From: Cyprinodon diabolis
Lineage: Eukaryota > Chordata > Actinopteri > Cyprinodontiformes > Cyprinodontidae
Direction: 5' to 3'
Assembly (NCBI GenBank): GCA_030533445.1
Contig: CM060072.1
Location: 23,204,267-23,268,266, forward strand
Length of the DNA: 64,000 nt
Position 1 is the stretch's first letter; every line of letters begins with the position of its first letter. Below are positions 1-10,328 of the stretch, piece by piece. Both the position numbers and the translations under genes were made by a program. The notes beneath the pieces were generated by a model that was given only the letters and a program-made list of their open reading frames with translations, was not told where the DNA came from and did no database searches.

Positions 1-219
1 TTGTTCTAATGTAAAACAACAATAGATTCAGGGAAAAAAATAAGTTATTTAACTCAAAATTAAATATATCATACTAAATATAATTTATAGTCCATAGAAA
101 TATGTACACCCTGATTAAATGTTTTGCATTTAATGACATTACAGCTACCTCCCATTCCTAATTCATAGGGGTTCGATAAAAGATTGTCCATAATGTTTAG
201 GGGAATTTTAGATTGAATT

Positions 220-660
220 CTAAATATTTGTGAGGTCACACACTGATGATAAACAAGAAGGTCTGGCTCTCAGTGTCCATTCTAATTCATCCCAAAGATG
301 TTCTATTGGGTTGAGGTGAGGACTCTGTGCAGGACCAGTCAAGTTCAAACATACCAGACTGTCATCCATGTCTTTATGGACCTTGCTATGTGAAACAAGA
401 AGGGGCCAGCTCCAAACTGTTCCCATAAAGATGGGATCATGGAATTGTCCAAAACGTCTTGGTATGCTGAAGCATTCTGAGTTCCTTTCAGTGAAACTAA
501 GGGACCAAGTCCAGCTCCCGAAGGAAAAACTTCAAACCATAATCCCCCCTCCACCAAACTTTACACTTGGTTCAATGCAGTCAAACAAGTACCGACTCTT
601 CCTCCAGATTTCCAGATGGAGAAGCGTGATTTTTTTTTTTACTCCAGAGAATTAGCCTCC
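220..660 (-). pseudogene. Tc1-like transposase remnant (C-terminal half)
   Basis: Two overlapping minus-strand frames (about 557 to 345 and 426 to 220) read like the C-terminal catalytic half of a fish Tc1 transposase. One carries GLGPLVSLKGTQNASAYQ and SMIPSLWEQFGAGPFLF; the other carries PAQSPHLNPIEHLWDELEW. In functional DDE Tc1 enzymes this last block normally reads SPDLNPIE, so the second catalytic Asp is His here. The switch of frame in the middle shows an indel. No N-terminal HTH half and no clear inverted termini are seen, so this is a dead fragment. Family assignment is secure; the ends are not. Confidence 0.8.
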
Positions 661-890
661 AGTGCTCTGAAGTTTTTGCCTTCAGTGGTGGAATAAGTAC
701 TTGACAGTAGCACTTGAGTAAAAGTATTCATACTCAAATTCCAATCTTACTCAACTACAAGTAAAAGTTACTTAGTCAAAGATTTACTGAAGTTAAAGTA
801 TCAAAGTACTAACTTTTGAAAAAACAAGTATTTGAAAGTACATGCATTTAAAAGTACCGTATTCAAAAATTCAAATAAAAATTTAAGTGC
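661..890. repeat. hAT-type MITE fragment (AAGTACTTGAGTAAAAGTA family)
   Basis: The stretch is rich in permutations of AAGTACTTGAGTAAAAGTAT, the same subterminal motif found in the two intact MITEs at 15728 and 28569. No matching second terminus or target duplication is visible, so it is a fragment or a diverged relative. Confidence 0.45.
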
Positions 891-1560
891 ATTTATATAT
901 AATTTTCAGTATAATTTCGAAGAACCTTTTAGCTTCAGAAACGCCAGATGTATTGATAGATTGAACCACCTGCTACAAACTCTAAAACACATGTAAAGAA
1001 ATTTACCATAAAAATGCCAAAAAAACAAAAGGACAGCCATTTTTATCATTATTTATTAAAAACAAACCAAAACAGGATTTTCTCTATTCTCCTCACATTT
1101 TCAATATGGAAATGAGGTTTAAGGTTGAATCTTTTATTACAAAGAAACTGCAACTCTGATTTTAGAAACTTAACTGAACAACCGGGCCTCAACTAATGCC
1201 TTCAAATAATTCTCATAATTTCTGGAATTTGCACATCTCTCAAACAGTGGTTACCAAATCCAGTCCTTCCAGAGATAAGAAAATCACAGTTAGAGGAGTG
1301 CTAATGATCTTATTTTTAATTAAATCAATCTTATTTATAAAGAATCCCATTCAATCATTACTGCTAAGAGCAGGTGGGATGGACGGTTCAATGGAGCTAT
1401 GTCACTGGGTTTGGCAACTGTATTAAAAAAATATCTAGGGTTATTCCTATTCTCCTCTATTAATGATGGAACTATTTTGCTATTGCTTTAGAAAGGGTCC
1501 TCTTATACAGCAATAAACTATTTTTCCAGACTAGGTAGGATTCCCCTAGGCATGTAGAGC
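891..1560. other. AT-rich spacer, nothing recognised
   Basis: No ORF with recognisable similarity, no RNA gene and no clear repeat boundary. The next element (L2 endonuclease) begins near 1580. Confidence 0.5.
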
Positions 1561-1580
1561 ACCATTTTTTCTCCAGTTTT

Positions 1581-2165
1581 CTAGCATTTAGCTTCATCTG
1601 CTGCATTAAACCAGGGAGCCAGCTTTTTATTTTTAAAGTTTTTCTTCTTCAAAGGGGCTGCGTTGTCTAAGGCAGTACACAGAGAACTAGCAACCCCATC
1701 AACAAAATCATCAACCTGTGAAGGGGAATAAACTAAGCTTTTGCCCTCTGCAGCACTGCTTAGCGACACAGAGGAGAGAGAAAGTGAAACAGTTTCTTTA
1801 AAATTTATAACTGCACTATCTGATAATGATCTGCTAAGGTGAACCCTTCTTTTGGTGGAGGAGAACTCAATTAAACTAATCCTCAACCTTATTAAAGAGT
1901 GGTCAGAGAGGAGAGGGTTGTGAGGAAATACTGTTATTTCTTCACATTCAATGCCATATGTCAGCACAAAGTCCAAAGTATGAAGATGAGAATGTGTGGG
2001 ACTATTCACATTTTGAACAAAGGCGATAGCGTCTAAGATAGCATTAAACGCTGCACTTAAGCTATCACCTTCGATGTCAGCTTGGATGTTAAACCCCCCC
2101 ACTATGATGAACCTGTCAGCATTCAACACCAAATCAGATAGGAGCTGTGAAAACTAAAAATTCAG
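1581..2165 (-). pseudogene. L2 endonuclease, C-terminal half
   Basis: Minus-strand frame with RFIIVGGFNIQAD, then SPTHSHLHTLDFVLTYGI and PLLSDHSLIRLRI. These are the GDFN, TLD and SDH signature blocks of an APE-like LINE endonuclease, although the catalytic GDFN reads GGFN here (Asp to Gly). Immediately upstream, a TAG stop interrupts the frame near 2150. It ends near APWFNAADEAKC, the usual linker to the RT domain. The protein is cut from its N-terminal half by the insertion at 2166-2496. Confidence 0.75.
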
Positions 2166-2496
2166 ATTGACGATACAAAGTCACAAAAAGAAAAGTTTTT
2201 TTGTGGCTTTGCAATTTGGATGAGAGAAAATGATAATAATAATAATAATAATCAATCCAATTTGTACCGCACTTTTCATTAACAAAAATCTCAAAGTGCT
2301 ACACAGTGCAAATAAAATCAAAGATAAAAATCAACATCATAAAAATCATCTGGAGGCAGAATAGGCTTGCTTAAATAAAAGTCTTAAAGCCTCTTTTAAA
2401 ATCAATCAGTGGTTGTGGAGCTCTCAAATGATCTGGGAGAGAGTTCCAGAGACGGGGGGCAGCGACAGCGAAAGCCCGATCTCCCATGGACCATGG
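2166..2496 (-). mobile_element. Nested LINE 3' end inside the L2 endonuclease
   Basis: On the minus strand, sequence from about 2490 encodes the end of another LINE reverse transcriptase: [20 protein letters not shown] followed by a stop near 2375. A short 3' UTR follows and then an (ATT)n tail at about 2233-2252. The endonuclease reading frame of the host element stops at about 2496 and resumes at about 2165, so this is an insertion. The 2166-2232 stretch between tail and resumed frame is unassigned. Confidence 0.65.
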
Positions 2497-2776
2497 TTAA
2501 ATGTTCAAAAGAGTTGTAATTATTAACTGCCTTGGGAGTAATCAGTAAGTCAAACTGAAAGATTGTTGCTACTCCTCCTCCTCGCCCAGAATTTCTGGGT
2601 ATGTGAAAATTTAAACAACTAGAAGGAGTTGCCTCATTTATGCTCACATAATCCTCTTGCTGCAGCCAAGTTTTTGTAAAGCAACATAGATCAATCTGAT
2701 TATTACAAATCAAGTCATTAACCAGCAGACTTTTTAAAGAAAGAGATCTTATGTTAAATAAACCACATTTAATCAT
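2497..2776 (-). pseudogene. L2 endonuclease, N-terminal half
   Basis: Minus-strand frame beginning [16 protein letters not shown], then [19 protein letters not shown] and [11 protein letters not shown]. This matches the start of an L2 APE endonuclease: the N-terminal Asn block, the (T/E)TWL block where the catalytic Glu is replaced by Lys here (TKTWL), and the GRGGGVA loop. Downstream the frame runs into the nested LINE end. Confidence 0.75.
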
Positions 2777-3016
2777 TTTAAAATTTTCCCTAAAAAGGAG
2801 TTATTCTGATTTTAATTAGATTATCATGATTTACTCCTTTGAGATTCTTTTTTTAATCTATTTGATTTTGGTCATGGAGAAGACACTGTCTGGATGGAGT
2901 AATGTGTGGGTAACAGTAGAGAAGCTGCAGAGAGGTGTATTAAACTATGACTCTGCTTTCTGGTCTGCACCATGGGTGGTCAGTATTTTGGAGGACTAAT
3001 AAATTCGGCAAGATTC

Positions 3017-3853
3017 CTAGAAAGAAGAGCTGCAACATCCAAAAGTGGGATGGATGCTGTCTCTCCGAATCAGACCAGGCTTTCCCCAAAAGGATTGCCA
3101 AATATTAATGTAGCCTACGTTGCTTTCAGGACACCACCTAGACAACCAGCAGTTGAATGATGACACGCGGCTAAACATGTCATCACTGGTCAGATAGGGT
3201 AGAGGACCAGAGAAAATTACGGAGTCCGACATTGTCTCGGCAAACTTACACACTGAAGAAGCACTAATTTTAGTGACCTCTGATCGCCTTAACCGGGTTT
3301 CTTTACCGACGGCGTAAATAGCAATCTTACTGTATTTAACCTTAACCGTAGCCAGCAGTTTCAGGTAGGATTTTATCTTGCCCGTTCTGGCCCCCGGCAA
3401 ACATTTGACTATCGTCGCTGGTGTCTCTAATGCCACGTTTCTGACTTTTGAGCTGGCAATTACCAGAGTGGGCTTCAGAGGTGGTGCATCACTGAACAGG
3501 GACAATCAGTTAGAAACATGGATGGGTTGGTGGTGACCAGTGGGCAGAGATCCACGACTACGCTTTCTGCTTAACATTACCAAATCGCCTGGCTTCTCAG
3601 GCACTTTTGGAGGACAACTTCGTGGGGGTGGTCCTGTACTTGGTGGCTTAACAGGTGGGCCTACTTTAACTCCTGGATGTTCAACAGCCCGAAGCCAGGA
3701 TTCTAACTCTGACAGCCTCGCCTCCAAAGCTACAAAAATAATACACGTATTACACATCCCATTATCACTAAAGGAGGCAGATAAATGAGTGAACATCTGA
3801 CACACAGAGAAGGAGAGAAGAGAGGAAGAAGAAAGAGTTAAAAAAAGAGTCAA
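3017..3853 (-). pseudogene. L2 ORF1 with SGNH-hydrolase-like domain
   Basis: Two consecutive minus-strand frames are in the same phase and separated by a single TGA (3508-3506). The N-terminal part contains a short heptad-like ELESWLRAVEHP segment and a Pro-rich linker. The C-terminal part contains TLVIASSKVRNVALETPATI, then KCLPGARTG, then SGPLPYLTSDDM and ends around RDSIHPTFG. This is the esterase-like (SGNH) domain common in ORF1 of CR1/L2 LINEs. The usual GDS-type nucleophile block is degenerate (ASSKVRN). The single stop and this change indicate decay. Confidence 0.7.
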
Positions 3854-3900
3854 GTGAGGGAGAGAGAGGGGTCATAGCGATAGTAAGCTAGTGCTAGCCT

Positions 3901-4389
3901 AGGCTAGCTACTCTTTACTAAAATAATACAAGTGTGTGAAAGCAGCAAGTGCATAGTAAAAAGTGCAACAGAAGGTGTTATGTTTTATAGTGCTTCTGAA
4001 CAGTTAGTTACTTAAATACAGAGATATCACAAAAAAAAGAACTTAATTCAGATGGAGATATCCTGAACAGCAACACAACACTCAGCAGTCAAAACCGGAG
4101 GTGAACACGATACATTTCACCAACAGCAGCAGTAGCACCCTTTAGTAGCATACTTCTATTAATTTCAAACAGCTGCTGATGTGAGAGATCCCAACAGCAT
4201 GATATCACAACGTCTTGATAGAGGCCAGAAAGTTTGAATTTGGTCTCAGATCTCCTACACATGCTTGTTTTTCTTTTCTTTGTTACTTTTTGCGTGTGTC
4301 TGTGTGTATTTCTTGAATCGTGGGGACCATTTTTCAGAAATCACAGCACATCGTGTGGACCGTGTGCTCTAGTGGAGAATAATGTCTGT
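3901..4389. other. Spacer between LINE copies
   Basis: AT-rich sequence upstream of the ORF1 of the first L2 copy, possibly its 5' UTR in part. No gene is supported. Confidence 0.35.
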
Positions 4390-4505
4390 TCCCCATTGTT
4401 AAAAAGGGTGTTTTAGGGTTAGGTATCAGGCTTAGAGCTAAAGTGTGAGTTAAGTTAGTATTAGGGTTAGGTATGAACCCGAAAAGGTTAGGTTTAGGGC
4501 ATGGG
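4390..4505 (+). repeat. Degenerate TTAGGG-like interspersed repeat
   Basis: The stretch contains TTAGGGTTAGGTAT twice plus GGTTAGGTTTAGGG, preceded by GTGGGGACCATTTTTCAG. This GTGGGGACC...TTAGGGTTAGG combination is a dispersed repeat in fish genomes rather than true interstitial telomere; only a few exact TTAGGG units occur and they are not in perfect tandem. Confidence 0.45.
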
Positions 4506-4780
4506 TCACCAATTTGGTGGAACTCAAAGACCAAATGGGTTGCCCTTGGTGTCTTAGTGACTCATCAATGGGCTGAGTTTGAAATGTTATTGTGTTTATC
4601 TTCTTTTTTAATCACTTATATCCAATCCAATCCAATCCACTTTATTTATATAGCACGGTTCAAAATAAACACAAGGTTTCCAAAGTGCTGCACAAAAAGA
4701 TAAAATAACTAAAATAAATAAAAGTAAATAAAATAAAATAAAATAAAATAAAAGCACTGCCCGCACAGGATAAAAATATG

Positions 4781-4841
4781 CATGTGTATACATAAAATCA
4801 ACATGTGTACATAAAATCAACATGTGTACATAAAATCAACA
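4781..4841. repeat. Short tandem repeat, about 19-bp unit x3
   Basis: The unit ATAAAATCAACATGTGTAC is repeated about three times within the 3' UTR of the L2 copy, just before the RT stop codon. Confidence 0.75.
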
Positions 4842-4843
4842 CT

Positions 4844-6771
4844 CTACATGGTGTTAAAAGCCAAAGAAAAGAGGTGGGTTTTAAGAAGAGTTTTAAAATG
4901 AGACAGAGAGGTGGCCTGTCTAATGTCCAGCGGCAATGCATTCCAGAGTTTTGGAGCTGCAACAGAAAACGCTCGATCCCCTCTGAGCTTAAGCCTTGCT
5001 TTTGGCACCGTCAGGAGCAGCTGATCAGCTGACCTGAGAGATCGGCTGGGAGTGTAGGGGTGCAGAAGCTCAGAGAGGTAAATTGGGGCAAGGCCATTCA
5101 AGGCTTTAAAAGTAAATAAAAGAATTTTAAAATGAATCCTAAAATGGATGGGCAGCCAGTGGAGTGAAGCTAAAATAGGTGAAATGTGCTCGTACTTGCG
5201 TGTGCCAGTTAAAAGACGTGCAGCAGCATTTTGAACCAGTTGAAGACGAGCAATTGAGGACCCAGCAATCCCCACATAAAGTGCATTACAGTAATCCAGC
5301 CGAGTGGTCACAAAGGCGTGGATTTCTGTCTCAAAGTGCCGTCTCTGAAGGACTGGTTTGATCTTTGCCAGCTGCCTTAGCTGGAAAAAGCTAGATTTCA
5401 CTACAGCTTTTATCTGGCTGTCAAATTTAAGGTCTGAGTCCACTTTTACCCCGAGATTTCTTACAATCGGTTTACAATATTGCGATAGAGAACAGAGATC
5501 AACTAGGGGGGGGTCACAGATGTGCCACCAAAGACCATGACTTCTGTCTTTTCTTCATTAAAATTCAGAAAATTTAAAGACATCCAAGCTTTAAGGTCAT
5601 TTAAACACTTTAACAGTGGTTCAACAGAGTAGGAATCAGCCTTTTTGAGGGGGACATACATCTGGCTGTCATCAGCATAACAGTGAAAAGAAATGCCATG
5701 CTTCCTGAGAATGGAGCCAAGTGGGAGTAGATAGAGAGAAAATAAAAGAGGGCCAAGCACGGAGCCCTGTGGGACCCCACATGAGAGAGGAGCAGTGGAG
5801 GACACAGAGTCATCAAGGCTGATACAGAAAGTCCGATGTGACAGGTAGGACATGAACCATTCCAGTGCTAAGCCCCTGATGCCCACCCACTGCTCCAAAC
5901 GAGCAATCAGGATTTCATGGTCCACTGTATCAAATGCTGCAGTCAAATCTAAAAGTACAAGGACAACACAGTGTCCAGAGTCAGTAGCTAAAAAGATGTC
6001 ATTAAAAACTCTTAAAAGCGCTGATTCTGTGCAGTGCAATGTTTTAAAACCAGATTGGAAAATCTCAAGAACATTTTGTTCATTTAAAAAGTCCATGAGC
6101 TGAGAATAAACAATCTTCTCTAAGATTTTGGAGAAGAAAGGCAACTTAGAGATAGGCCTAAAATTCGACAGAACAGTAGGATCCAGCCCAGGTTTTTTTA
6201 ATAAAGGCTGCACGACTGCATGTTTAAGATTAAAAGGGACTACTCCAGAGGACAGACTGCTATTAATAACTGTGAGACACAATGGCCCGATAGTGGGAAA
6301 AACCTCCTTAAAAAATCGGGGTGGGACAGTATCATCTGGAGACCCTGAAGGCTTCAAGTGACCCACAATCTCCTGCACAAAAGGCAGGGTCACTGGCTCA
6401 AACATGTCAAACACAGCAGAGCAGGGGACAAACACCGAAGGATCAGAAGCAGGAGGTGAAATAAGTGCTCTGGTAGAAGTGACTTTATCAATAAAGTAGT
6501 GAAGAAAGTTCTCACACACAGCAGGGGAGGCCTCAATTACAGTCTGTGGTGCATTCAGAGCAGAGTTGATAACTTTAAACAACACACGAGGCTTACCACA
6601 GTTTAAAAGAACAATATCAGAAAAGTATCTTCTTTTAGCCTCTTTCACAGTGGATTGGTAATGACGCCAACAATCTCTCAGTAATTGAAAAGATATTTGC
6701 AATTTGTCCTTTTTCCACTTTCGCTCAGCTCTTCGACAGTTCTGTCTGGCAGTCCTGGTTGTTTCATTCAA
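4844..6771 (-). pseudogene. L2 reverse transcriptase (ORF2), one apparent frameshift
   Basis: A 422-aa minus-strand frame (6771-5503) followed by a second frame (5443-4844) together span the whole RT and C-terminal region. Visible blocks in order: linker (NCRRAERKWKKDKL), LSNFRPISKLPFFSKILEK, CTESALLRVFNDI, LLDLTAAFDTVDHEIL (first catalytic Asp), GVPQGSVLGPLLFSLYLLPL, FHCYADDSQMY (the catalytic YADD pair), then the C-terminal ARLLTGTRKYEHISPILASL and GDRAFSVAAPKLWNALPLDI. The two frames break at a C/G homopolymer near 5505-5511. All catalytic aspartates are present. The upstream endonuclease is absent, so the copy cannot be autonomous. The break could be a real indel or a sequencing error in the homopolymer. 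Confidence 0.85.
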
Positions 6772-6800
6772 CCAAGGCTCTGATTTAGCCTGATTTAGAC

Positions 6801-8784
6801 TTATAGTCTTTCATCATAATAATCATATTAACCGTTTAAGCATTATAGAGATTTCAAATTGACAATATCTAAACGAAATGTACGAATTAAAAGAAACATT
6901 AAAAATATGTTTACTATGTCTGAAGTTTACATGAACGCCGACCCCTTTAGTTCATTGGTCAGTAATGGTAGCCCTTCACAGTACCCATGAAGTAGTCCTC
7001 AGCCTTAAAAAGGTTGGTGACACCTGGTTTGAGATAAGGGTCACGGTAAGGCTGTAGAACTCAACTACAAATGAATGGAAGTCAATGGGAAGTCATCACT
7101 GCAATAGTGAAACCAGACATGTGGTGATTTTCTCAATGGACTTCTTTTACTCATTAAGTGACTGTGAAAGGTAATTGATTGCACTGGATTTTATCAAGGG
7201 GTATCAGACTATAGGGGTTATAAAAAGTCATGCACATATTTAATCTTTTAAAAAATGATGGAAGCCATTCACTGTATTTCTTCTACATCACAGACATGCA
7301 CTACTTTGCATTGGTCAACCTTATGAAATGCCATCATAAGAGCTTTTGGTTGTAATGTGAAAAAATATGACAAAGGTTATAGGGGATGAATACTGTTATA
7401 AGGCACTAGAAAGCATGTCTCACAATAATCAGCTTATTCTTACTTTGGCAGCATATCTGCAACTTAATTCAGACATAAGCTTATAATTTCAAGGGTTAAC
7501 TTTTTCAAGAACCTTTCTTTCTGTAGACAGAAAAAAGCATTGTTTCAATAATTAATTATATCCAGTGGCTGCCTCTTGAGAAGAAAAAATATTGAAGCCC
7601 AAGATAGCTGCATGTTACTGAATGATGTAAAAGGCTGGGTAAGCTTAAACTGGCTTCAAGAGCAATAGTAGAGCTTTACATGTTAAACTGTGATATGATG
7701 AAGATTTCATTGAATAAAAATAAAAAAAACGCTAGTTCTCTTCTTGTGTTTGATATTTTGTGTTATATATAGACCTGTATGGTGACTTTATTTTTAGGTC
7801 TGGTCCACTAGTTTTGTGCAATTATTTAGGTTACCCTGTTTTCGGGAACACCCTAGGTTGGAAGGCTTCTTCTATCTTGGGGATATTCAGCAGAGAGGCA
7901 GCACTAGATGTGTTTATCTACTCAGGTCTCTGGATAGAGTTACTTGTGGCCATCTGTTTTTCTACAGTCCAACACTGAACATGATTGTCTTTGCCCAGGA
8001 GACATGATTACGATTAGTTTTAGTCAAAGGAACGCATCCGCTAAGCTGCCTGCAAAATTAACTGCACAGGTTTCACTGTAACCTTATAAAAGTTGTCTCA
8101 CTTTAGCAACCAAACTTAAATCCAAATGGTTCTGACTTTCACAGTTGCTCTTCTGGACATATCTTCCGGACTGCACAGCGACTGTTGGGCTTTTGAGTGT
8201 TTTTGACACGGTTCCAGCTGCAGGGGCCGCAGGCCTAACAACTGCTGTGACATTCCCAACAGAGTCATCTCCTCAAACTTTTTTTCCCTTTTTTTCCAAG
8301 AGTGTTTCTCATGCTTCTCTATCTTGATCATATACTGCCTCATTGTGGTGGAGAAAACATTCTTCAGCAAGAAGGCGAAGTTGCAACCAGTTTTTTTTTT
8401 TTTTTTTTTTTGCTGATCTCTTTGTTGCAATGTGAACATTTAGTTTCTTGCTCTTTTCTCTGCATAATAATATATTAAATATAATTATTTTAGCTTTCTA
8501 TTGTCTAAGCTACTTTACAGAATTTTTAAGCAACAGTATGGGACAGAGAAAGAAACTCTTTATGCTTCTTGTTATCAAGCTTTGAATAAAAAGCATATTT
8601 AGTTAAACTCAAACAACAAAACAACAGAGTTTGACTTTATGGCTTTTGCAAAAAATATTCTTACCCCTTAAATTTAAAGTACTTTATTGGGATTGTATAA
8701 AATAGTGGAAAAACAGTCACAAATGGTCCTCCAATATGTCCATTATTACTTAGCCCCTGTGCTCCCACAGAGTTAATACATTTA
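6801..8784. other. AT-rich intergenic stretch
   Basis: No supported gene. A small open frame near 7760-7978 and one near 8116-8439 are low-complexity or chance. A poly-T run lies at about 8391-8411. Confidence 0.5.
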
Positions 8785-9270
8785 TGTCATGGTCTTGGTT
8801 CTGTTATGTTTTACTTTGCTCCATTTTTTCTAGTGTTATTGTTTTAATTCCTATTTTGCTGTGTTTTCTGGTTGTATTTCAGTTCTTAGGTTTTTGTTTA
8901 CTACCCTCTGTTCCCCTCTTGTGTTAGTCTCCTTTTCCCTAGCTCCTTTCTTTGCTGCTCTCTTCACACCTGCTCCCAATCAGCTCGTTAGTCCTCTCTT
9001 TGTTCAGTCTCCCATAAATACTCTCCTTGTGCAGTTCCTCAGTGCTGGTTCCTCGTCTTACTTCGTCTTTCCTGGTCTAACCCTGGCTCCTCATGATTGG
9101 TTTCCCCTGATGTATCCATGGCTCTGGGTTTTTTTTTTTACATTTTTAAGTTGGATTTTGGGATTTTTTTGGATTCCTGCCTCTCTTACCTGTGTTAGTT
9201 AATTAAAGATACTGCAAGAACTCACCCCTGCCTCTCAGCCTCTGCATTTGGGTCCTCAAGCCTCAACCAA
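8785..9270 (+). mobile_element. Solo-LTR-like repeat, copy 1
   Basis: Starts TGTCATGGTCTTGG and is pyrimidine-rich, with CATAAATACTC as TATA-like box (about 9013), CAGTGCTGGTTCCTCG as possible R region start, ATTAAA polyadenylation-type signal near 9203, and CTCTGCATTTGGGTCCTC near the 3' end. This architecture is that of Ty3/gypsy LTRs in fish. It aligns by eye with 35114-35530. No internal gag or pol sequence lies on either side. The 3' boundary and a 5-bp target duplication could not be fixed. Confidence 0.5.
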
Positions 9271-10209
9271 ATTACTTAATAATTCATCTGATCTGTTTAC
9301 TAAGCCCACATGTATGCAGTGTAAAATGCTGGTATCCTTAAAGGCAAGGCATCTTTAGAGTTTCTCACAAGCCTTTAAAGGGACACCCCAAAGACTGATT
9401 GCTATTGTTACAATGATGGAGCACCAAAATACAGGAATGTAAAGTTCAAATAATCTAAACATTTGCAGGAAGTAGAATGAATAAAGCATCATGAATTAAA
9501 GAGAACTAAGGATAGAAATGACCAGACTAACCAAAATAAAATTGGAAACTTCTAATAAGAAACCCAGAAAATGAAGCCATTTCTAAATGCAAAAAAAAAT
9601 TCAATAGACATGACTTTGATTATAACAAAGTGGTTAGGCACCGTCATGCTGTGGGGATTCTTTCTTCAGAAGATACAGGGAAGCTGGTCAGATTCAATGT
9701 AAACATAAATGGAGCTAAATACAGAGCAATACAGCGAGAAAACCTGTGACATGCTTCAGAAAATTTGAGACTCTTGATTTTAATTACACCTGACTAATAT
9801 TAAACTATTTTGTAAAGAATGGTCAAAATAATTCAAATTATACTGTAAACGGCTGTTAGGTCAGGTAATGGCAGTATTGCAAAATACAGTCTCAGCAACA
9901 CAAATGCTTTTCTACTTGTGGTTACTTTTTTTGTAAGAGAATAGAACCAATTTCAATGTTTCCATTTAAATTAATCCACTGGTTTGAGTTTGTCTATCAT
10001 TATGAAAGTTGTAAACATCCAATGTAGTTTATTACTGTTACATCATAATATGTGTGGTTTTAGGCATATTTAAAATGAATGCTAATTTTCTCTGTGAACT
10101 AAATAATGTTATATTTTTTTAGAATGGAATACATAAGCTGGATGTTTAAAAAACACACTTTAAATTAAGCAAGGGCTTAAAGAGTATTTTTTGGGGAAAT
10201 TAAAGATAT
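9271..10209. other. Intergenic, nothing firm
   Basis: Contains text reminiscent of a decayed Tc1 element around 9610-9790 (a stretch resembling translated Tc1 'GGIKLVRFN' context at GGGAAGCTGGTCAGATTCAATG), but no frame is long enough to support it. Confidence 0.3.
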
Positions 10210-10328
10210 AGTGGAGGATTTTCTCAAACTGGGGATAGGCACCAGCACCCCTTGTGACCCAGCTTGGGATAAGTGTGACAGTGGATGGATGGATGGATGG
10301 ATGGATGGATGGATGGATGGATGGATTT
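10210..10328 (+). repeat. Interspersed repeat 3' end with (GGAT)n tail
   Basis: GGGATAGGCACCAGCACCCC, then GTGACCCAGCTTGGGATAAG, leading into about eleven GGAT units (10283-10325). This is the common fish repeat end 'gggataggc(t/a)ccagc...ggataagcgg...ggatgga'. Confidence 0.7.

Larger units (their letters stand above)
1560..3900 (-). mobile_element. L2-clade LINE, 5' part (ORF1 + endonuclease), interrupted
   Basis: Reading the minus strand from 3900 downward one meets ORF1 with an SGNH-esterase-like domain (3853-3017), then the start of an APE-type endonuclease (2776-2497), then an inserted foreign LINE 3' end (about 2496-2166), then the rest of the endonuclease (about 2165-1581). The element ends where the reverse transcriptase should begin. 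This order is that of fish L2/CR1-group LINEs. The RT part is missing here and is not the one at 4844-6771, which belongs to a separate 5'-truncated copy further along. Confidence 0.75.
4620..6800 (-). mobile_element. 5'-truncated L2-clade LINE (nearly intact RT and 3' end)
   Basis: Minus-strand copy that begins in the endonuclease-RT linker (near 6800), carries the whole reverse transcriptase, then a short 3' UTR ending in a GGATT-type tandem tail (plus-strand TCCAATCCAATCCAATCC at 4620-4638). The pre-tail plus-strand text CACTTTATTTATATAGCAC is the typical fish L2 3' end. The 5' truncation is the usual result of target-primed reverse transcription. Confidence 0.85.

Noticed and set aside
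4414..4500. Interstitial telomere (TTAGGG)n
   Set aside because: Only a few imperfect units within a dispersed fish repeat; no tandem array.
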